From NCBI RefSeq assembly GCF_042660205.1, contig NZ_JBHSTQ010000001.1, positions 1 to 64,000 on the forward strand: a DNA stretch of 64,000 bases, written 5' to 3'. The notes under the pieces were generated by a model. The model searched no databases and was not told the DNA's origin. It saw only the letters and a list, made by a program, of their open reading frames with translations. Below, one piece after another: positions 53,569 through 61,710 of this stretch; within the stretch, counting starts at the first letter, position 1; each line of letters begins with the position of its first letter. The stretch comes from Sporolactobacillus kofuensis. Lineage in GTDB: Bacteria; Bacillota; Bacilli; Bacillales; Sporolactobacillaceae. The position numbers were made by a program, and so were the translations under genes.

Positions 53569-53602
53569 GCTCCGAATGCGTTTTTTACAGGAGTCTCGCA
53601 TC
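53569..53602 (-). repeat. Dispersed intergenic repeat, copy D (short form)
   Basis: The minus strand reads GATGCGAGACTCCTGT, six A, then CGCATTCGGAGC. It matches short copy C at 48598-48633 at both ends. Confidence 0.55.
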
Positions 53603-53699
53603 TTTGCTGCATTTTAATCAACACGCCTTATCCTTTGATACGTCGATTTAGCATTTTAAATTTTCTTGCGAGCGGGGACATGAATGTTTCTTTTCGTAC

Positions 53700-53745
53700 G
53701 AAAAAAAGATCCAAACGATTTGTAGACCATCACGTCGTTCGGATC
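53700..53745 (-). terminator. Terminator of the DMT transporter gene
   Basis: On the minus strand GATCCGAACGA pairs with TCGTTTGGATC, followed by seven T, about 20 bp after the stop. Confidence 0.88.
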
Positions 53746-53765
53746 AGTACTTCACTTATTTTTAT

Positions 53766-54734
53766 TTATACACCCTCTGATTTTTCAACAGGTTTGGAAT
53801 CAGATTGAGACAAGAGACTGTGTAAGATCATTCCAACCATGATGATCAGCATGCCTGTCCAAGAAAGTATAGAAGGCAGGGGTGCTGACAGGAGTACAAG
53901 CTCACCCAATACCGTAAACAAAACTTCCATCGATTGTGTTGCTTCTACTGTTGCCAGCTTTTGCATATTCCCCCTAACTAAATCAGTCGCATAGAAAAAA
54001 AGTATCGTTGCAATGACGCCTGAGCTGATTGCAACAATGAATGATTGAACCACCTGTGTCTGGCTTGGTTTACCAACAGTGAAGATGCCATATAGTGCAA
54101 GAATGATCCAAAATGGCATACTTGCAAGGGTCATCCCAAATACACGCTGATAGGTATCTAACTTCCCCCCACATACATCCATCATCTTCCTATTGCCTAA
54201 TGGATAAGCAAATGCGGCAACCACTACCGGGCCAACCGCTAGAAGAGCATGGCGTAGTGAGAGACTGTTCATTTGTTCCACTTGAAGGAGACCAATGCCA
54301 ATAAGAATGATTGACGACAAGAAAAGGCCCTTTATCGGGATCTTTCCTCTAACCTTCATCTCTCCTGTTGTTGTTTGAACTGTTTCATAAAAGAGCGGTG
54401 CGAGCAGTGAACCGGCAATAATCGTGAATTGCCAAGTTCCGGCGATCAGCCAACCCGGAGCAAAGCTGGCAGCATAACATAACGGGGCATAAAATAATCC
54501 GAATCCAACAGAACTCCATAGTATCCATCGCCACCAATCCAATTTCATTACGCGCAATAAAGGCAATAAATTGCCGCGTATAATGACAAGCAAAGCTAGA
54601 AACGGCAACATAAAAAAATAACGTAGAGATCCGCTCCAAATCCAGCTCCCTCCGGATAATTCCATTGATCGATTAAAAATAAATGCTGCTGCAAAGAAAA
54701 AGGCAGCGAACACGCCAAGTACAATTGCTTTCAA
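53766..54734 (-). CDS. EmrE-type multidrug resistance efflux transporter (DMT superfamily)
   Basis: A 322-residue polytopic protein with about ten membrane helices (first VLGVFAAFFFAAAFIFNRSM; others ILWSSVGFGLFYAPL, LSSIILIGIGLLQVEQM). It fits the PF13536-type transporters named for EmrE similarity. Substrate unknown. TTG start at 54734, seven bases after AGGAGGAG. It stands between the competence locus and rsfS, an insertion relative to B. subtilis order, with terminators on both sides. Confidence 0.8.
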   Translation of the reverse strand: MKAIVLGVFAAFFFAAAFIFNRSMELSGGSWIWSGSLRYFFMLPFLALLVIIRGNLLPLLRVMKLDWWRWILWSSVGFGLFYAPLCYAASFAPGWLIAGTWQFTIIAGSLLAPLFYETVQTTTGEMKVRGKIPIKGLFLSSIILIGIGLLQVEQMNSLSLRHALLAVGPVVVAAFAYPLGNRKMMDVCGGKLDTYQRVFGMTLASMPFWIILALYGIFTVGKPSQTQVVQSFIVAISSGVIATILFFYATDLVRGNMQKLATVEATQSMEVLFTVLGELVLLSAPLPSILSWTGMLIIMVGMILHSLLSQSDSKPVEKSEGV

Positions 54735-54805
54735 ACACGTCTCCTCCTAACGATAACCGCCGTTCAATGATCCTTTGTTCAGAAAACATAAAAAGTTTAT
54801 GCAAT

Positions 54806-54835
54806 AGAAAAGGTGGAGAGAAATTGATCTCCACC
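54806..54835 (-). terminator. Terminator of the yqeG-rsfS operon
   Basis: On the minus strand GGTGGAGA, loop, TCTCCACC, then TTTTC. It is about 20 bp after the rsfS stop. Confidence 0.85.
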
Positions 54836-54855
54836 ACATCATAATGATTCATCAT

Positions 54856-55209
54856 TTAAAGGGGTTTTTTTTCTAATGTATATAATGGGGCATCTCCCCA
54901 TAATTTTTCTAATTGATAGTAATCCCGTTCATCTTTGTGGAAAACGTGGGCAACAACATCCCCAAGATCAATCAAAACCCAACGTGCCTGATCGTATCCT
55001 TCCATCCGATGAATCGTGACTCCCTTCTCATCTGCAGCTTTGCGAAGGGCCATCGAAATAGCCTGTACTTGTTTTTCCGAATCACCATGACAGATGATAA
55101 AGTAATCAGCCATGATGGATATACCTTGCATTTTCAGCATCACAAGATCCTGAGCCTTTTTATCATCGGCGGCCTCCGCCAGATACTTCACCCATTCCTC
55201 ACTGTTCAT
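54856..55209 (-). CDS. rsfS: Ribosome silencing factor RsfS
   Basis: A 117-residue protein that binds L14 and blocks 30S-50S joining in stationary phase. VMLKMQGISIMADYFIICHG, EGYDQARWVLIDLGDVVAHVF and RDYYQLEKLWGDAP are family hallmarks. Follows yqeK as in B. subtilis (yqeL). Confidence 0.95.
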   Translation of the reverse strand: MNSEEWVKYLAEAADDKKAQDLVMLKMQGISIMADYFIICHGDSEKQVQAISMALRKAADEKGVTIHRMEGYDQARWVLIDLGDVVAHVFHKDERDYYQLEKLWGDAPLYTLEKKPL

Positions 55210-55231
55210 TCAGTCACCTCATTGAATTTTC

Positions 55232-55804
55232 TTATTTGTTCTTTTGTTGTTGTACGAGATCATTATATGCTTCAAAGGTCTTCGGATAGACACTCTGACT
55301 CTTGGATAACAGATAGATAATGGTCTTTTGTAATTCTAGAAAGACCGCCAGATTAAGGTCACGTTCGGCAGCTTCCCGAACCTCATCCACTCCTGGAAAA
55401 TCTCGACCAGGTTCAATATAATCCGCCAAGAATACAATCTTTTCCAGCAACGTCATTTGTTTGCGCCCGGTGGTGTGATAAATCACTGCATTTAAAATTT
55501 CCGGATCTTTGATCCCATATGTTTCTTCAATATAAATGGCACCCGCCGGAGCATGCCAGAGTTTATCCGAATAATCAAGACTGTCGCTCCATGTTCCTGG
55601 TTTGCGCAAAATTATTGTCTTCAATTCATCATCGGAAAAATATTTAACAATATCATGCAGCATACCTGCAAGCTCTGCTTTTTCCTTATTTGCTCCGTAC
55701 ATTTCCGCCAAACGCCCGGCTGTTTCCGATACACCAACCGAATGACGAAATCTCTTTTCCGGAAGAATCGCTTTAATCGCTTGTTCCGCTTCATTAATCT
55801 TCAT
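55232..55804 (-). CDS. yqeK: HD-domain Ap4A hydrolase YqeK
   Basis: A 190-residue HD-superfamily hydrolase. HD metal ligands are in RFRHSVGVSETA, GMLHDIVKYF and HAPAGAIY, with VFLADYIEPGRDFPGV after. Relatives split diadenosine tetraphosphate symmetrically into two ADP. Overlaps nadD by 11 bp. Confidence 0.93.
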   Translation of the reverse strand: MKINEAEQAIKAILPEKRFRHSVGVSETAGRLAEMYGANKEKAELAGMLHDIVKYFSDDELKTIILRKPGTWSDSLDYSDKLWHAPAGAIYIEETYGIKDPEILNAVIYHTTGRKQMTLLEKIVFLADYIEPGRDFPGVDEVREAAERDLNLAVFLELQKTIIYLLSKSQSVYPKTFEAYNDLVQQQKNK

Positions 55805-56372
55805 AAAGTCGTCGCTCCTTTATGTAGTTTATCACCACATCGCTAAGAAAATATCGGCACGACCGCCCTTGTTTCAAACGCGCTCGCAAAAAGCTAGACG
55901 ACAAGTCAACTTTCGGCATGTCAATATAGCGTACATCAGCAAAGTCAGGATGTGTTTCCGCATACCCTGGACGTTTAAATGCGATGAAAGAGGTCAGTTC
56001 GCACAATTCTTCTATACGATGCCATGTAGGAAGATCATCAACCATGTCTGCCCCTAGTATGAAATAAAAGTGATCATTCGGATAGATCTCTTTCAGTTCA
56101 TGAAAGGTGTCAAACGTATATGACTTTCCTTTCCGTTTGAGTTCAAGATCACTCACCACAAAATGATGATTATCCCGAATCGCTAACTCAACCATCTCTA
56201 AACGGTGTTGGGCACTTGTATGCGCCTGTTTTCCTTGAACATGAGGCGGCTGATAGCTTGGCAAAAACCATACTTGATCGAGTTTGCAGGCTTCTAATGC
56301 CTCTTGGGCGATCAGCAAATGCATCAGGTGCGGCGGATCAAATGTTCCGCCAAATACTCCAATTCTACTCAT
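55794..56372 (-). CDS. nadD: Nicotinate-nucleotide adenylyltransferase NadD
   Basis: Makes deamido-NAD from nicotinate mononucleotide and ATP, 192 residues. N-terminal IGVFGGTFDPPHLMHLL holds the H-x-x-H signature (here HLMH), then FLPSYQPPHV, and ILGADMVDDLPTWH, and SSSFLRARL near the end. ATG at 56372; the frame is open to 56516 but that part overlaps yhbY. Confidence 0.95.
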   Translation of the reverse strand: MSRIGVFGGTFDPPHLMHLLIAQEALEACKLDQVWFLPSYQPPHVQGKQAHTSAQHRLEMVELAIRDNHHFVVSDLELKRKGKSYTFDTFHELKEIYPNDHFYFILGADMVDDLPTWHRIEELCELTSFIAFKRPGYAETHPDFADVRYIDMPKVDLSSSFLRARLKQGRSCRYFLSDVVINYIKERRLYED

Positions 56373-56382
56373 GGTCAAAGCC

Positions 56383-56679
56383 CTACTTTTTCGGAAGTTC
56401 AATCCGTTTGTGTTCTTTAGAACGTCTGAACAACACTGCAGTATGACCAATGACTTGTACAAGTTCTGCTTTTGTACGTGCACATATTTCTTCTCCTGCT
56501 GCAGCCGGATCTTCAAATGTATTCTGCAAAAATTGGATTTTAATAAGCTCTCTCTTTTCTAAAACGTGATCAATCTCATCAATAAACTGATCGTGCACCC
56601 CTATTTTACCAACTTGAAAAACAGGTTTTAGTGGATGTGCCAATTTCTTTAAATATTTTTTTTGATTGTTGCTTAACAT
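56383..56679 (-). CDS. yhbY: Ribosome assembly RNA-binding protein YhbY
   Basis: A 98-residue CRM-domain protein binding pre-50S rRNA. MLSNNQKKYLKKLAHPLKPV at the start, VGKIGVHDQFIDEI with the G-x-x-G loop, and ELIKIQFLQN follow. ATG at 56679 starts as in B. subtilis YqeI; upstream in-frame ATGs (56688, 56706) sit on or before the AAGGAG site. Confidence 0.93.
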   Translation of the reverse strand: MLSNNQKKYLKKLAHPLKPVFQVGKIGVHDQFIDEIDHVLEKRELIKIQFLQNTFEDPAAAGEEICARTKAELVQVIGHTAVLFRRSKEHKRIELPKK

Positions 56680-56706
56680 AAAGTGCATTGCTCCTTTATT
56701 ATTCAC

Positions 56707-57543
56707 TCAAGATAAATACGTGTGCAGTAAATAATCTTCCATTTTCTTGCCATCTGGATGAATGCCTGTCCATCGTTCAAATGCAAGTGCCCCTTGAAAC
56801 ACCAGCATTGGGAGCCCATTCATTACCGGATAACCCTTCCGCTCAGCCTCCTGTAGAAATGCCGTTCGATAAGGTTGATAAATAAGATCTGCAAATAATG
56901 TATTCGGGGCTGCCCCGTCAATACGGAACAAGTGCTGGTCTGCGCTCGGGTTCAAACCTATCGATGTTGTATTAATCACCATTTGATAGCGTCCGATGTC
57001 CTCTTCTGCCTGTTGAAAAGTTAACGCATCAGAAGTACAGAAACGACGGCATGCTTCACTTAAAAAAACCGCTTTAGAAAAAGTTCGATTTGTGATGTCC
57101 ACTCTTGTTTCAAATTTCTGAGCCAACACGAGCGCTACCGATCGGGCAGCCCCTCCGGCACCAATGATTAATACTGATGGCTGTTGCTTCACAAGTAAAG
57201 GAAAATGAGCACGGAGTCCTTCATAGAAACCAAGACCATCTGTATTATACCCGATTAGCTGTCCATCTGTTTGGATTACGGTATTTACGGCACCAATTGA
57301 TCCAGCCGTTCCTCTAACTTCATCAAGCATAGGAATAATTGCTGTTTTATGCGGAAAAGTGACGTTAAAGCCTTTGATACCCAGCGTTCTTAATTGATCA
57401 ACTGTTCTCGCAAGGTTTGGTTTTGGTACGGAATAAGCTGTGTAGTGACCCGAAATCACTGTTTCCTTAAACCATAGATTGTGCATAGCCGGGGAGAGAC
57501 TATGCTCAATCGGCTCACCAAGAAGGCCATACTTTTCTTCCAT
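56707..57543 (-). CDS. aroE: Shikimate dehydrogenase
   Basis: Reduces 3-dehydroshikimate with NADPH in aromatic amino-acid synthesis, 278 residues. EPIEHSLSPAMHN (substrate serines), FNVTFPHKTAI with the catalytic Lys, GAGGAARSV for NADP, and a C-terminal MLVFQGALAFERWTG. Sits between yqeH and yhbY as in B. subtilis. Confidence 0.96.
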   Translation of the reverse strand: MEEKYGLLGEPIEHSLSPAMHNLWFKETVISGHYTAYSVPKPNLARTVDQLRTLGIKGFNVTFPHKTAIIPMLDEVRGTAGSIGAVNTVIQTDGQLIGYNTDGLGFYEGLRAHFPLLVKQQPSVLIIGAGGAARSVALVLAQKFETRVDITNRTFSKAVFLSEACRRFCTSDALTFQQAEEDIGRYQMVINTTSIGLNPSADQHLFRIDGAAPNTLFADLIYQPYRTAFLQEAERKGYPVMNGLPMLVFQGALAFERWTGIHPDGKKMEDYLLHTYLS

Positions 57544-57549
57544 TGCGCA

Positions 57550-58647
57550 CTACCCCTTAATTATGGATGGACGCAGCGAAACGCCAATTCCTTTTGGTGC
57601 ATATGCTGAAATTCTTGCCCCTCTACCTTTGATGGTTATCCAGCCTAAGCCGGAAAAAACAACATCTGAGTCCGTTTCCTCAGTTCGAAAATCAAAGCGT
57701 ACCATTTCAGGAAGGCGTACGCCCTCACTTGGAGGAGCAAGTAAATGACCAAGTTGCCGAGCGTAAAGGTCGTCAGCCTGTTCCGTCTTGGTACGATGAA
57801 TGAGTAAAGAACTTGCTACATAGGCAATCAGGGATCGCTTTGAAGGCCCCTCATAATCGACGCGCGCCACCCCTCCTAAGAACAGTGTTTGTTTTTCATT
57901 AAGCTGAAACACCTTGGGTTTGACCTCTTTGGTTGGCATGATCTTTTTGTAGTCACGTGTCTCAATAAAATGGGCGACTTGATGTGCATTGACAACCCCT
58001 GGCGTGTCAAAAAGTGAACAACCATCCTCCAGTGGAATCTCAATGAAATCAAGTGTTGTCCCTGGGAACCGCGACGTCGTAATGACCGCATCCTCACCAG
58101 CCTGACGAATCAAATGGTTAATAAACGTTGACTTTCCAACATTTGTCGCACCGACAACATAGACATCACGGCCATTCCGATAATGATCAATATTTACTGC
58201 GACTTCTTCAATACCATGATTTTTACCCGCGCTCATAAGGAGAACATCTACAGGTTTAAGTCCTTGTTCATGAGCAGATCGGCGTAACCAAGACATTAAC
58301 TTATGATCATTTGTTGACTTAGGAAAGAGATCCCTTTTATTTCCAACCAATAGTATTGGATTATTGCCGACAAATCGCTGCAGGCCGGTTACCCAGCTTC
58401 CCATAATATCGAATAGATCTACGAGGTACACAACCAGTGCATCACGCGAAGCAATTCGTGAAAGCATGCTGAGAAAATCATCGGCAGTTAACGAAACCGC
58501 TTGAATCTCATTGTAGTGGGTGAGTCGGAAACAGCGCTGACAAACAACAGGATCATGTTGAAGTGCGCTTTTCGGCGCATAGCCCAGTGCATGTTCATCG
58601 CTTGTCTGTATTTTCACACCACATCCTGCACAATAGTGTTCATCCAT
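57550..58647 (-). CDS. yqeH: Ribosome biogenesis GTPase YqeH
   Basis: A circularly permuted GTPase for 30S assembly, 365 residues. An N-terminal zinc finger (CAGCG ~6-10, CQRC ~37-40) precedes the permuted G motifs: G4 NKRDLFP, then G1 GATNVGKSTFINHL and G3 DTPGV; a C-terminal beta domain follows. Starts 4 bp within the yqeG stop region. Confidence 0.96.
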   Translation of the reverse strand: MDEHYCAGCGVKIQTSDEHALGYAPKSALQHDPVVCQRCFRLTHYNEIQAVSLTADDFLSMLSRIASRDALVVYLVDLFDIMGSWVTGLQRFVGNNPILLVGNKRDLFPKSTNDHKLMSWLRRSAHEQGLKPVDVLLMSAGKNHGIEEVAVNIDHYRNGRDVYVVGATNVGKSTFINHLIRQAGEDAVITTSRFPGTTLDFIEIPLEDGCSLFDTPGVVNAHQVAHFIETRDYKKIMPTKEVKPKVFQLNEKQTLFLGGVARVDYEGPSKRSLIAYVASSLLIHRTKTEQADDLYARQLGHLLAPPSEGVRLPEMVRFDFRTEETDSDVVFSGLGWITIKGRGARISAYAPKGIGVSLRPSIIKG

Positions 58648-58650
58648 GCG

Positions 58651-59166
58651 TCATTCCTCCCATTTTATCCAACCTTTACGCCGCATTTGCGACATGATCA
58701 TTCGCTCTAAATAACGATTCATTTTTGTTCCCCATCCGTCGGTTGAAGCAATCGGTGTAACCAAGATCGTACGTGCACCGGCCGAGTTGCCCCCCCAAAT
58801 ATCTGTCATCAGCTGATCGCCCACCACAACCAATTCATCCTTTTTTACCTTCATCATCCGCATTGCCCGTATAAAGGCAAAGGGAAGTGGTTTTCGAGCC
58901 CGAAAGATGTACTGAAGGTCAGCGGAGTGTGAAAATCGTTTGACACGTTTCTCATTATTGTTCGAAAGAATCATGACTGAAATACCTGCATCTTTTACTG
59001 AAGAAAACCAAGATACAAGTTCAGGAGTTATGTCCGGCTCGTCCCAGGCAACGAGTGTATTATCCAAATCTGTCACCAGGGCTTTAATTCCTCTTTTTTT
59101 CAACATTTTCGGTTGAATATCTAGAATGCTTGCTACATGTTCATCAGGTAAAAAATTTTTCAACAC
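58651..59166 (-). CDS. yqeG: HAD-family phosphatase YqeG
   Basis: A 171-residue HAD (IIIA type) phosphatase. DLDNTLVAWD (~33-42) holds the catalytic aspartates, ILSNNNEKR the motif II residue, ARKPLPFAF the lysine and VVGDQLMTDIWGGN the motif III/IV. The GTG at 59166 gives a start VLKNFLPDEHV matching B. subtilis and is eight bases after AGGTGG; the frame is open to 59205. First gene of the yqeG-rsfS operon. Confidence 0.92.
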   Translation of the reverse strand: MLKNFLPDEHVASILDIQPKMLKKRGIKALVTDLDNTLVAWDEPDITPELVSWFSSVKDAGISVMILSNNNEKRVKRFSHSADLQYIFRARKPLPFAFIRAMRMMKVKKDELVVVGDQLMTDIWGGNSAGARTILVTPIASTDGWGTKMNRYLERMIMSQMRRKGWIKWEE

Positions 59167-59370
59167 TGAATTTTGCCACCTCATATTCTGTTTACATTTT
59201 CCCACATGTTGACGTTTTTACCAACCCCTAAATCTTTTTTATCGATCAAACCACCAAAACCCTCATTATTTTCATGATAAATAGTAAAACAAACAAAAAT
59301 TGACAAGAATATAAACTATGATCATGGATTAGTTCCTAAATATTTCGACAAATAGTGACAGCCTAAATAG

Positions 59371-59468
59371 TGTGGATAAACTTATTCACTTTGATCCCCA
59401 ATAAAATCCTACGTTTGAAAAAGTTACCCACACGAAACGCACAATTTATCCACTTTCGTTGTGGATAA
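59371..59468. promoter_or_regulatory. DnaA-box cluster upstream of sda
   Basis: Two perfect TTATCCACA boxes on the minus strand (59371-59379, 59460-59468) and three near matches on the plus strand: TTATTCACT 59382-59390, TTACCCACA 59424-59432, TTATCCACT 59446-59454. In B. subtilis DnaA activates sda through boxes in this same yqeG-sda interval. Five boxes in 98 bp is far above chance. Confidence 0.8.
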
Positions 59469-59765
59469 AACGTGAATTGTCCAAATTCATTGAACATGAT
59501 AGAGTGAATTTATTGTAAATCACTTAACCATTTTTGAAATTAATTCGAATGGAAGTCCGATGACCCAGTTAATATGGACTTCATTCACAGGAGTTCAAGA
59601 AAGGAGTTGATCCTAATAAGCAGGAGCTTGAATTATCATGTACCAAATGATGTCGTAACTAGCGAACAGACGATGCTAAACGCAGTCTACATTTGAAAAG
59701 TCGATCACGTAAATACGTAGACTGTCACATGTAAAAAGGAGTTGAGAGACCGGAAACGGTTGACA
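59469..59765 (+). other. Long sda leader region
   Basis: About 300 bp between the DnaA boxes and sda. AAAGGAGTTGA occurs at 59602-59612 and AAAGGAGTTGAGA at 59735-59747. The first could initiate a TTG-started 29-codon ORF ending near 59694. AGTCTAC (59681) and GTAGACT (59717) could close a hairpin next to sda. The purpose is unknown. Confidence 0.35.
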
Positions 59766-59936
59766 ATGGACACACTATCCGACGACCTGCTTATTGAATC
59801 TTATACAAAAGCCAAGGAAATTCACTTAAGTGAAGATTTTATTCATCTTATAGAGAAAGAAATCGAGCGAAGAAGCTTGTGCACAAAGCACGGCATGCCC
59901 GCTGATCTTTATCGACGCTATTCAACATACAATTAA
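59766..59936 (+). CDS. sda: Sporulation checkpoint inhibitor Sda
   Basis: A 56-residue helical hairpin protein that blocks histidine-kinase autophosphorylation when replication is disturbed, delaying Spo0A activation. MDTLSDDLLIESYTKAKEI aligns without gaps to B. subtilis Sda, and the functionally important Leu21 and Phe25 are kept (HLSEDFIHLIEKEIERRSL). The tail of ~18 residues after RRSL is longer than in B. subtilis. The ATG at 59766 is taken from homology; a TTG at 59742 abuts AAGGAG and would add eight residues. Confidence 0.9.
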   Translation: MDTLSDDLLIESYTKAKEIHLSEDFIHLIEKEIERRSLCTKHGMPADLYRRYSTYN

Positions 59937-60046
59937 TCAAGTTCTAACTTTCGACTATTTCAATCGGGACAGACACAGGACAGGGTAAAAGCCCATAAAC
60001 TAAAAGACAGCAAGGTAAAATCAGATCTCCTGAGGAGTGGTCGATC

Positions 60047-60748
60047 ATGCTGTCGATTGTCGGTGGACTTGCTTATCTGTTCAAAAACGTATGGTTGCTT
60101 GTCTCTTATGTCAAAAATAACGCTTTTCCTCAACCTCTTTCTGAGGAGGAGGAAGCGCAGTGCTTGACATTAATGGCCGAAGGCGACGATGATGCACGGA
60201 ATAAACTAATCGAACACAATCTCCGGCTCGTCGCTCACATTGTCAAGAAATTTGAGAATACTAAAGAAGATACAGATGACTTAATCTCAATCGGAACCAT
60301 TGGCCTGATAAAAGCAATTAACAGCTATTCAACCGGTAAAGGAACGAAACTCGCAACCTATGCAGCTCGATGTATCGAAAATGAAATACTGATGCACTTA
60401 AGAGGGTTAAAGAAAACACGGAAAGATGTTTCGCTTAACGATCCTATTGGTCAAGATAAAGAAGGAAACACGATTTCATTAATCGATATTCTTAAATCAA
60501 CAAATAAGGATATCGTGGACGAAATATCGTTAAATATCGAATCAAAAAAGATCTATGGGGCGCTTCATGTTCTCGACCCTCGTGAAAAAGAAGTGATTAT
60601 TGATCGATTTGGCCTGGATAATCAAAATGAATTGACGCAAAGGGAAATTGCCAAAAAGTTATCAATCTCGCGAAGTTATGTCTCACGTATCGAAAAACGT
60701 GCTTTGATGAAATTATTTAATGAGATTTACCGTAAACCGAATCAGTAA
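60047..60748 (+). CDS. sigK: RNA polymerase sigma factor SigK (uninterrupted)
   Basis: The late mother-cell sigma factor, 233 residues. The N-terminal ~20 residues (MLSIVGGLAYLFKNVWLLVS) are the hydrophobic pro-sequence removed by SpoIVFB; then YVKNNAFPQPLS, region 2 (NLRLVAHIVKKFENT, GTIGLIKAI, KLATYAARCIENEILMHLR) and region 4 (QREIAKKLSISRSYVSRIEK). Unlike B. subtilis, the gene is in one piece with no skin element. ATG with GAGGAGTGG upstream, 110 bp after sda. Confidence 0.96.
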   Translation: MLSIVGGLAYLFKNVWLLVSYVKNNAFPQPLSEEEEAQCLTLMAEGDDDARNKLIEHNLRLVAHIVKKFENTKEDTDDLISIGTIGLIKAINSYSTGKGTKLATYAARCIENEILMHLRGLKKTRKDVSLNDPIGQDKEGNTISLIDILKSTNKDIVDEISLNIESKKIYGALHVLDPREKEVIIDRFGLDNQNELTQREIAKKLSISRSYVSRIEKRALMKLFNEIYRKPNQ

Positions 60749-60817
60749 TCTTTAGTAAAGCATTCTCATACCGTCTCTGTTTGATAAATGGTAACATAGT
60801 GAAGAGAAGTTCAGAAT

Positions 60818-61168
60818 ATGGATGAGAATCGAGGCATTATTATGGACGAATCAGACAAAAGAATAGGGTTAAACCTGTTTGGCGAACCTGAAAAAATTAA
60901 AAGCCTTCACTTAATTGTCGAGGGGAGAGTACAAGCCGTTGGTTTTCGTTATTTCACATGGCAAACTGCCAATGTATACCGTATTTCCGGATGGGTACGC
61001 AATCGTGATGACGGCAGTGTTGAAATTGCTGCAGAAGGTGAAGAAACCGAGATAAACCAATTTGTGAAAACGATAAAAAAGGGTAGTCCCTTCTCACGGG
61101 TGAAACACGTGGATATATATGAATATACAGAGCCGAAGAATTACCACCTATTCAAGATATTAAATTAA
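60818..61168 (+). CDS. acyP: Acylphosphatase
   Basis: A small hydrolase of acyl phosphates. VEGRVQAVGFRYFTW (~30-44) carries the catalytic Arg and SGWVRNRDDGSVEIAAEG the Asn. The core of about 90 residues is preceded by a ~25-residue extension. Starts at ATG 60818, or at ATG 60842, which has GAGG seven bases before. The symbol follows family usage. Confidence 0.9.
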   Translation: MDENRGIIMDESDKRIGLNLFGEPEKIKSLHLIVEGRVQAVGFRYFTWQTANVYRISGWVRNRDDGSVEIAAEGEETEINQFVKTIKKGSPFSRVKHVDIYEYTEPKNYHLFKILN

Positions 61169-61198
61169 CGTTGTTGAAATCGATGGTTTAAAAATAAT

Positions 61199-61230
61199 AC
61201 CGCTGAGCGATTCTGTGATCGTTCAGCGGT
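61199..61230 (+). terminator. Terminator after the acylphosphatase gene
   Basis: ACCGCTGAGCGAT pairs with ATCGTTCAGCGGT with one mismatch, followed by TCTTACTTTC; the T-run is weak. Confidence 0.6.
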
Positions 61231-61363
61231 TCTTACTTTCATTTATTATCATTGTCTATTATTGCACGCAGCAAGCGTAAACTTTTTCTCAATTCTCGGA
61301 TTAGGCACGTTTTTCACGTTTGATAGTTTTCCCCAGATTCAATTGGTTTTTTCCCAGATTAAA

Positions 61364-61585
61364 TTATAATTTGGTCCTAAGTGTTGATGATCGCCAGTAA
61401 AATACACATGCGCCGATCAGAAAGATCAAACTGGATCCAGAAAGAATCTCAAGTTTCCATTGAATCTCACTATATTTTGGAATTAGTGTCCCAGCATAGA
61501 GAAATGTACTTAAAAAAAGACATAACATACCGATTCTCTGGCAATCCATGATCTTATCTAGAATCATTTTTTGTTGTTCTTCCAT
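61364..61585 (-). CDS. YrhC-like small membrane protein
   Basis: A 73-residue protein with two membrane helices (IGMLCLFLSTFLYAGTLI and ILSGSSLIFLIGACVFYW). In B. subtilis the mccA-mccB pair is followed by yrhC, a small membrane protein of similar size, so the name follows position and layout rather than clear sequence matching. ATG at 61585 has GGAGGG six bases before; the ATG at 61591 abuts it. A terminator separates it from mccB. Confidence 0.55.
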   Translation of the reverse strand: MEEQQKMILDKIMDCQRIGMLCLFLSTFLYAGTLIPKYSEIQWKLEILSGSSLIFLIGACVFYWRSSTLRTKL

Positions 61586-61650
61586 TCTCATCCCTCCGTC
61601 ACTAGATTACTATAACATGAGATGAAAATAAGTTTCTCAGGTAGTTTATG

Positions 61651-61682
61651 ACAAAAAAAACACCACCGAATTCGGCAGTGCT
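61651..61682 (-). terminator. mccB terminator
   Basis: On the minus strand CACTGCCG, AATT, CGGTGGTG, then eight T. Confidence 0.82.
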
Positions 61683-61710
61683 CTGAATCTACAATTTAAC
61701 GATCTATAAT

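Noticed and set aside
59344..59350. Spo0A-box TTCGACA near the DnaA boxes
   Set aside because: Single 7-base match, same chance argument, although the position beside sda is suggestive.
59990..60001. Sigma-E -10-like CATAAACT before sigK
   Set aside because: No acceptable -35 element at 14-15 bp spacing, so not claimed.
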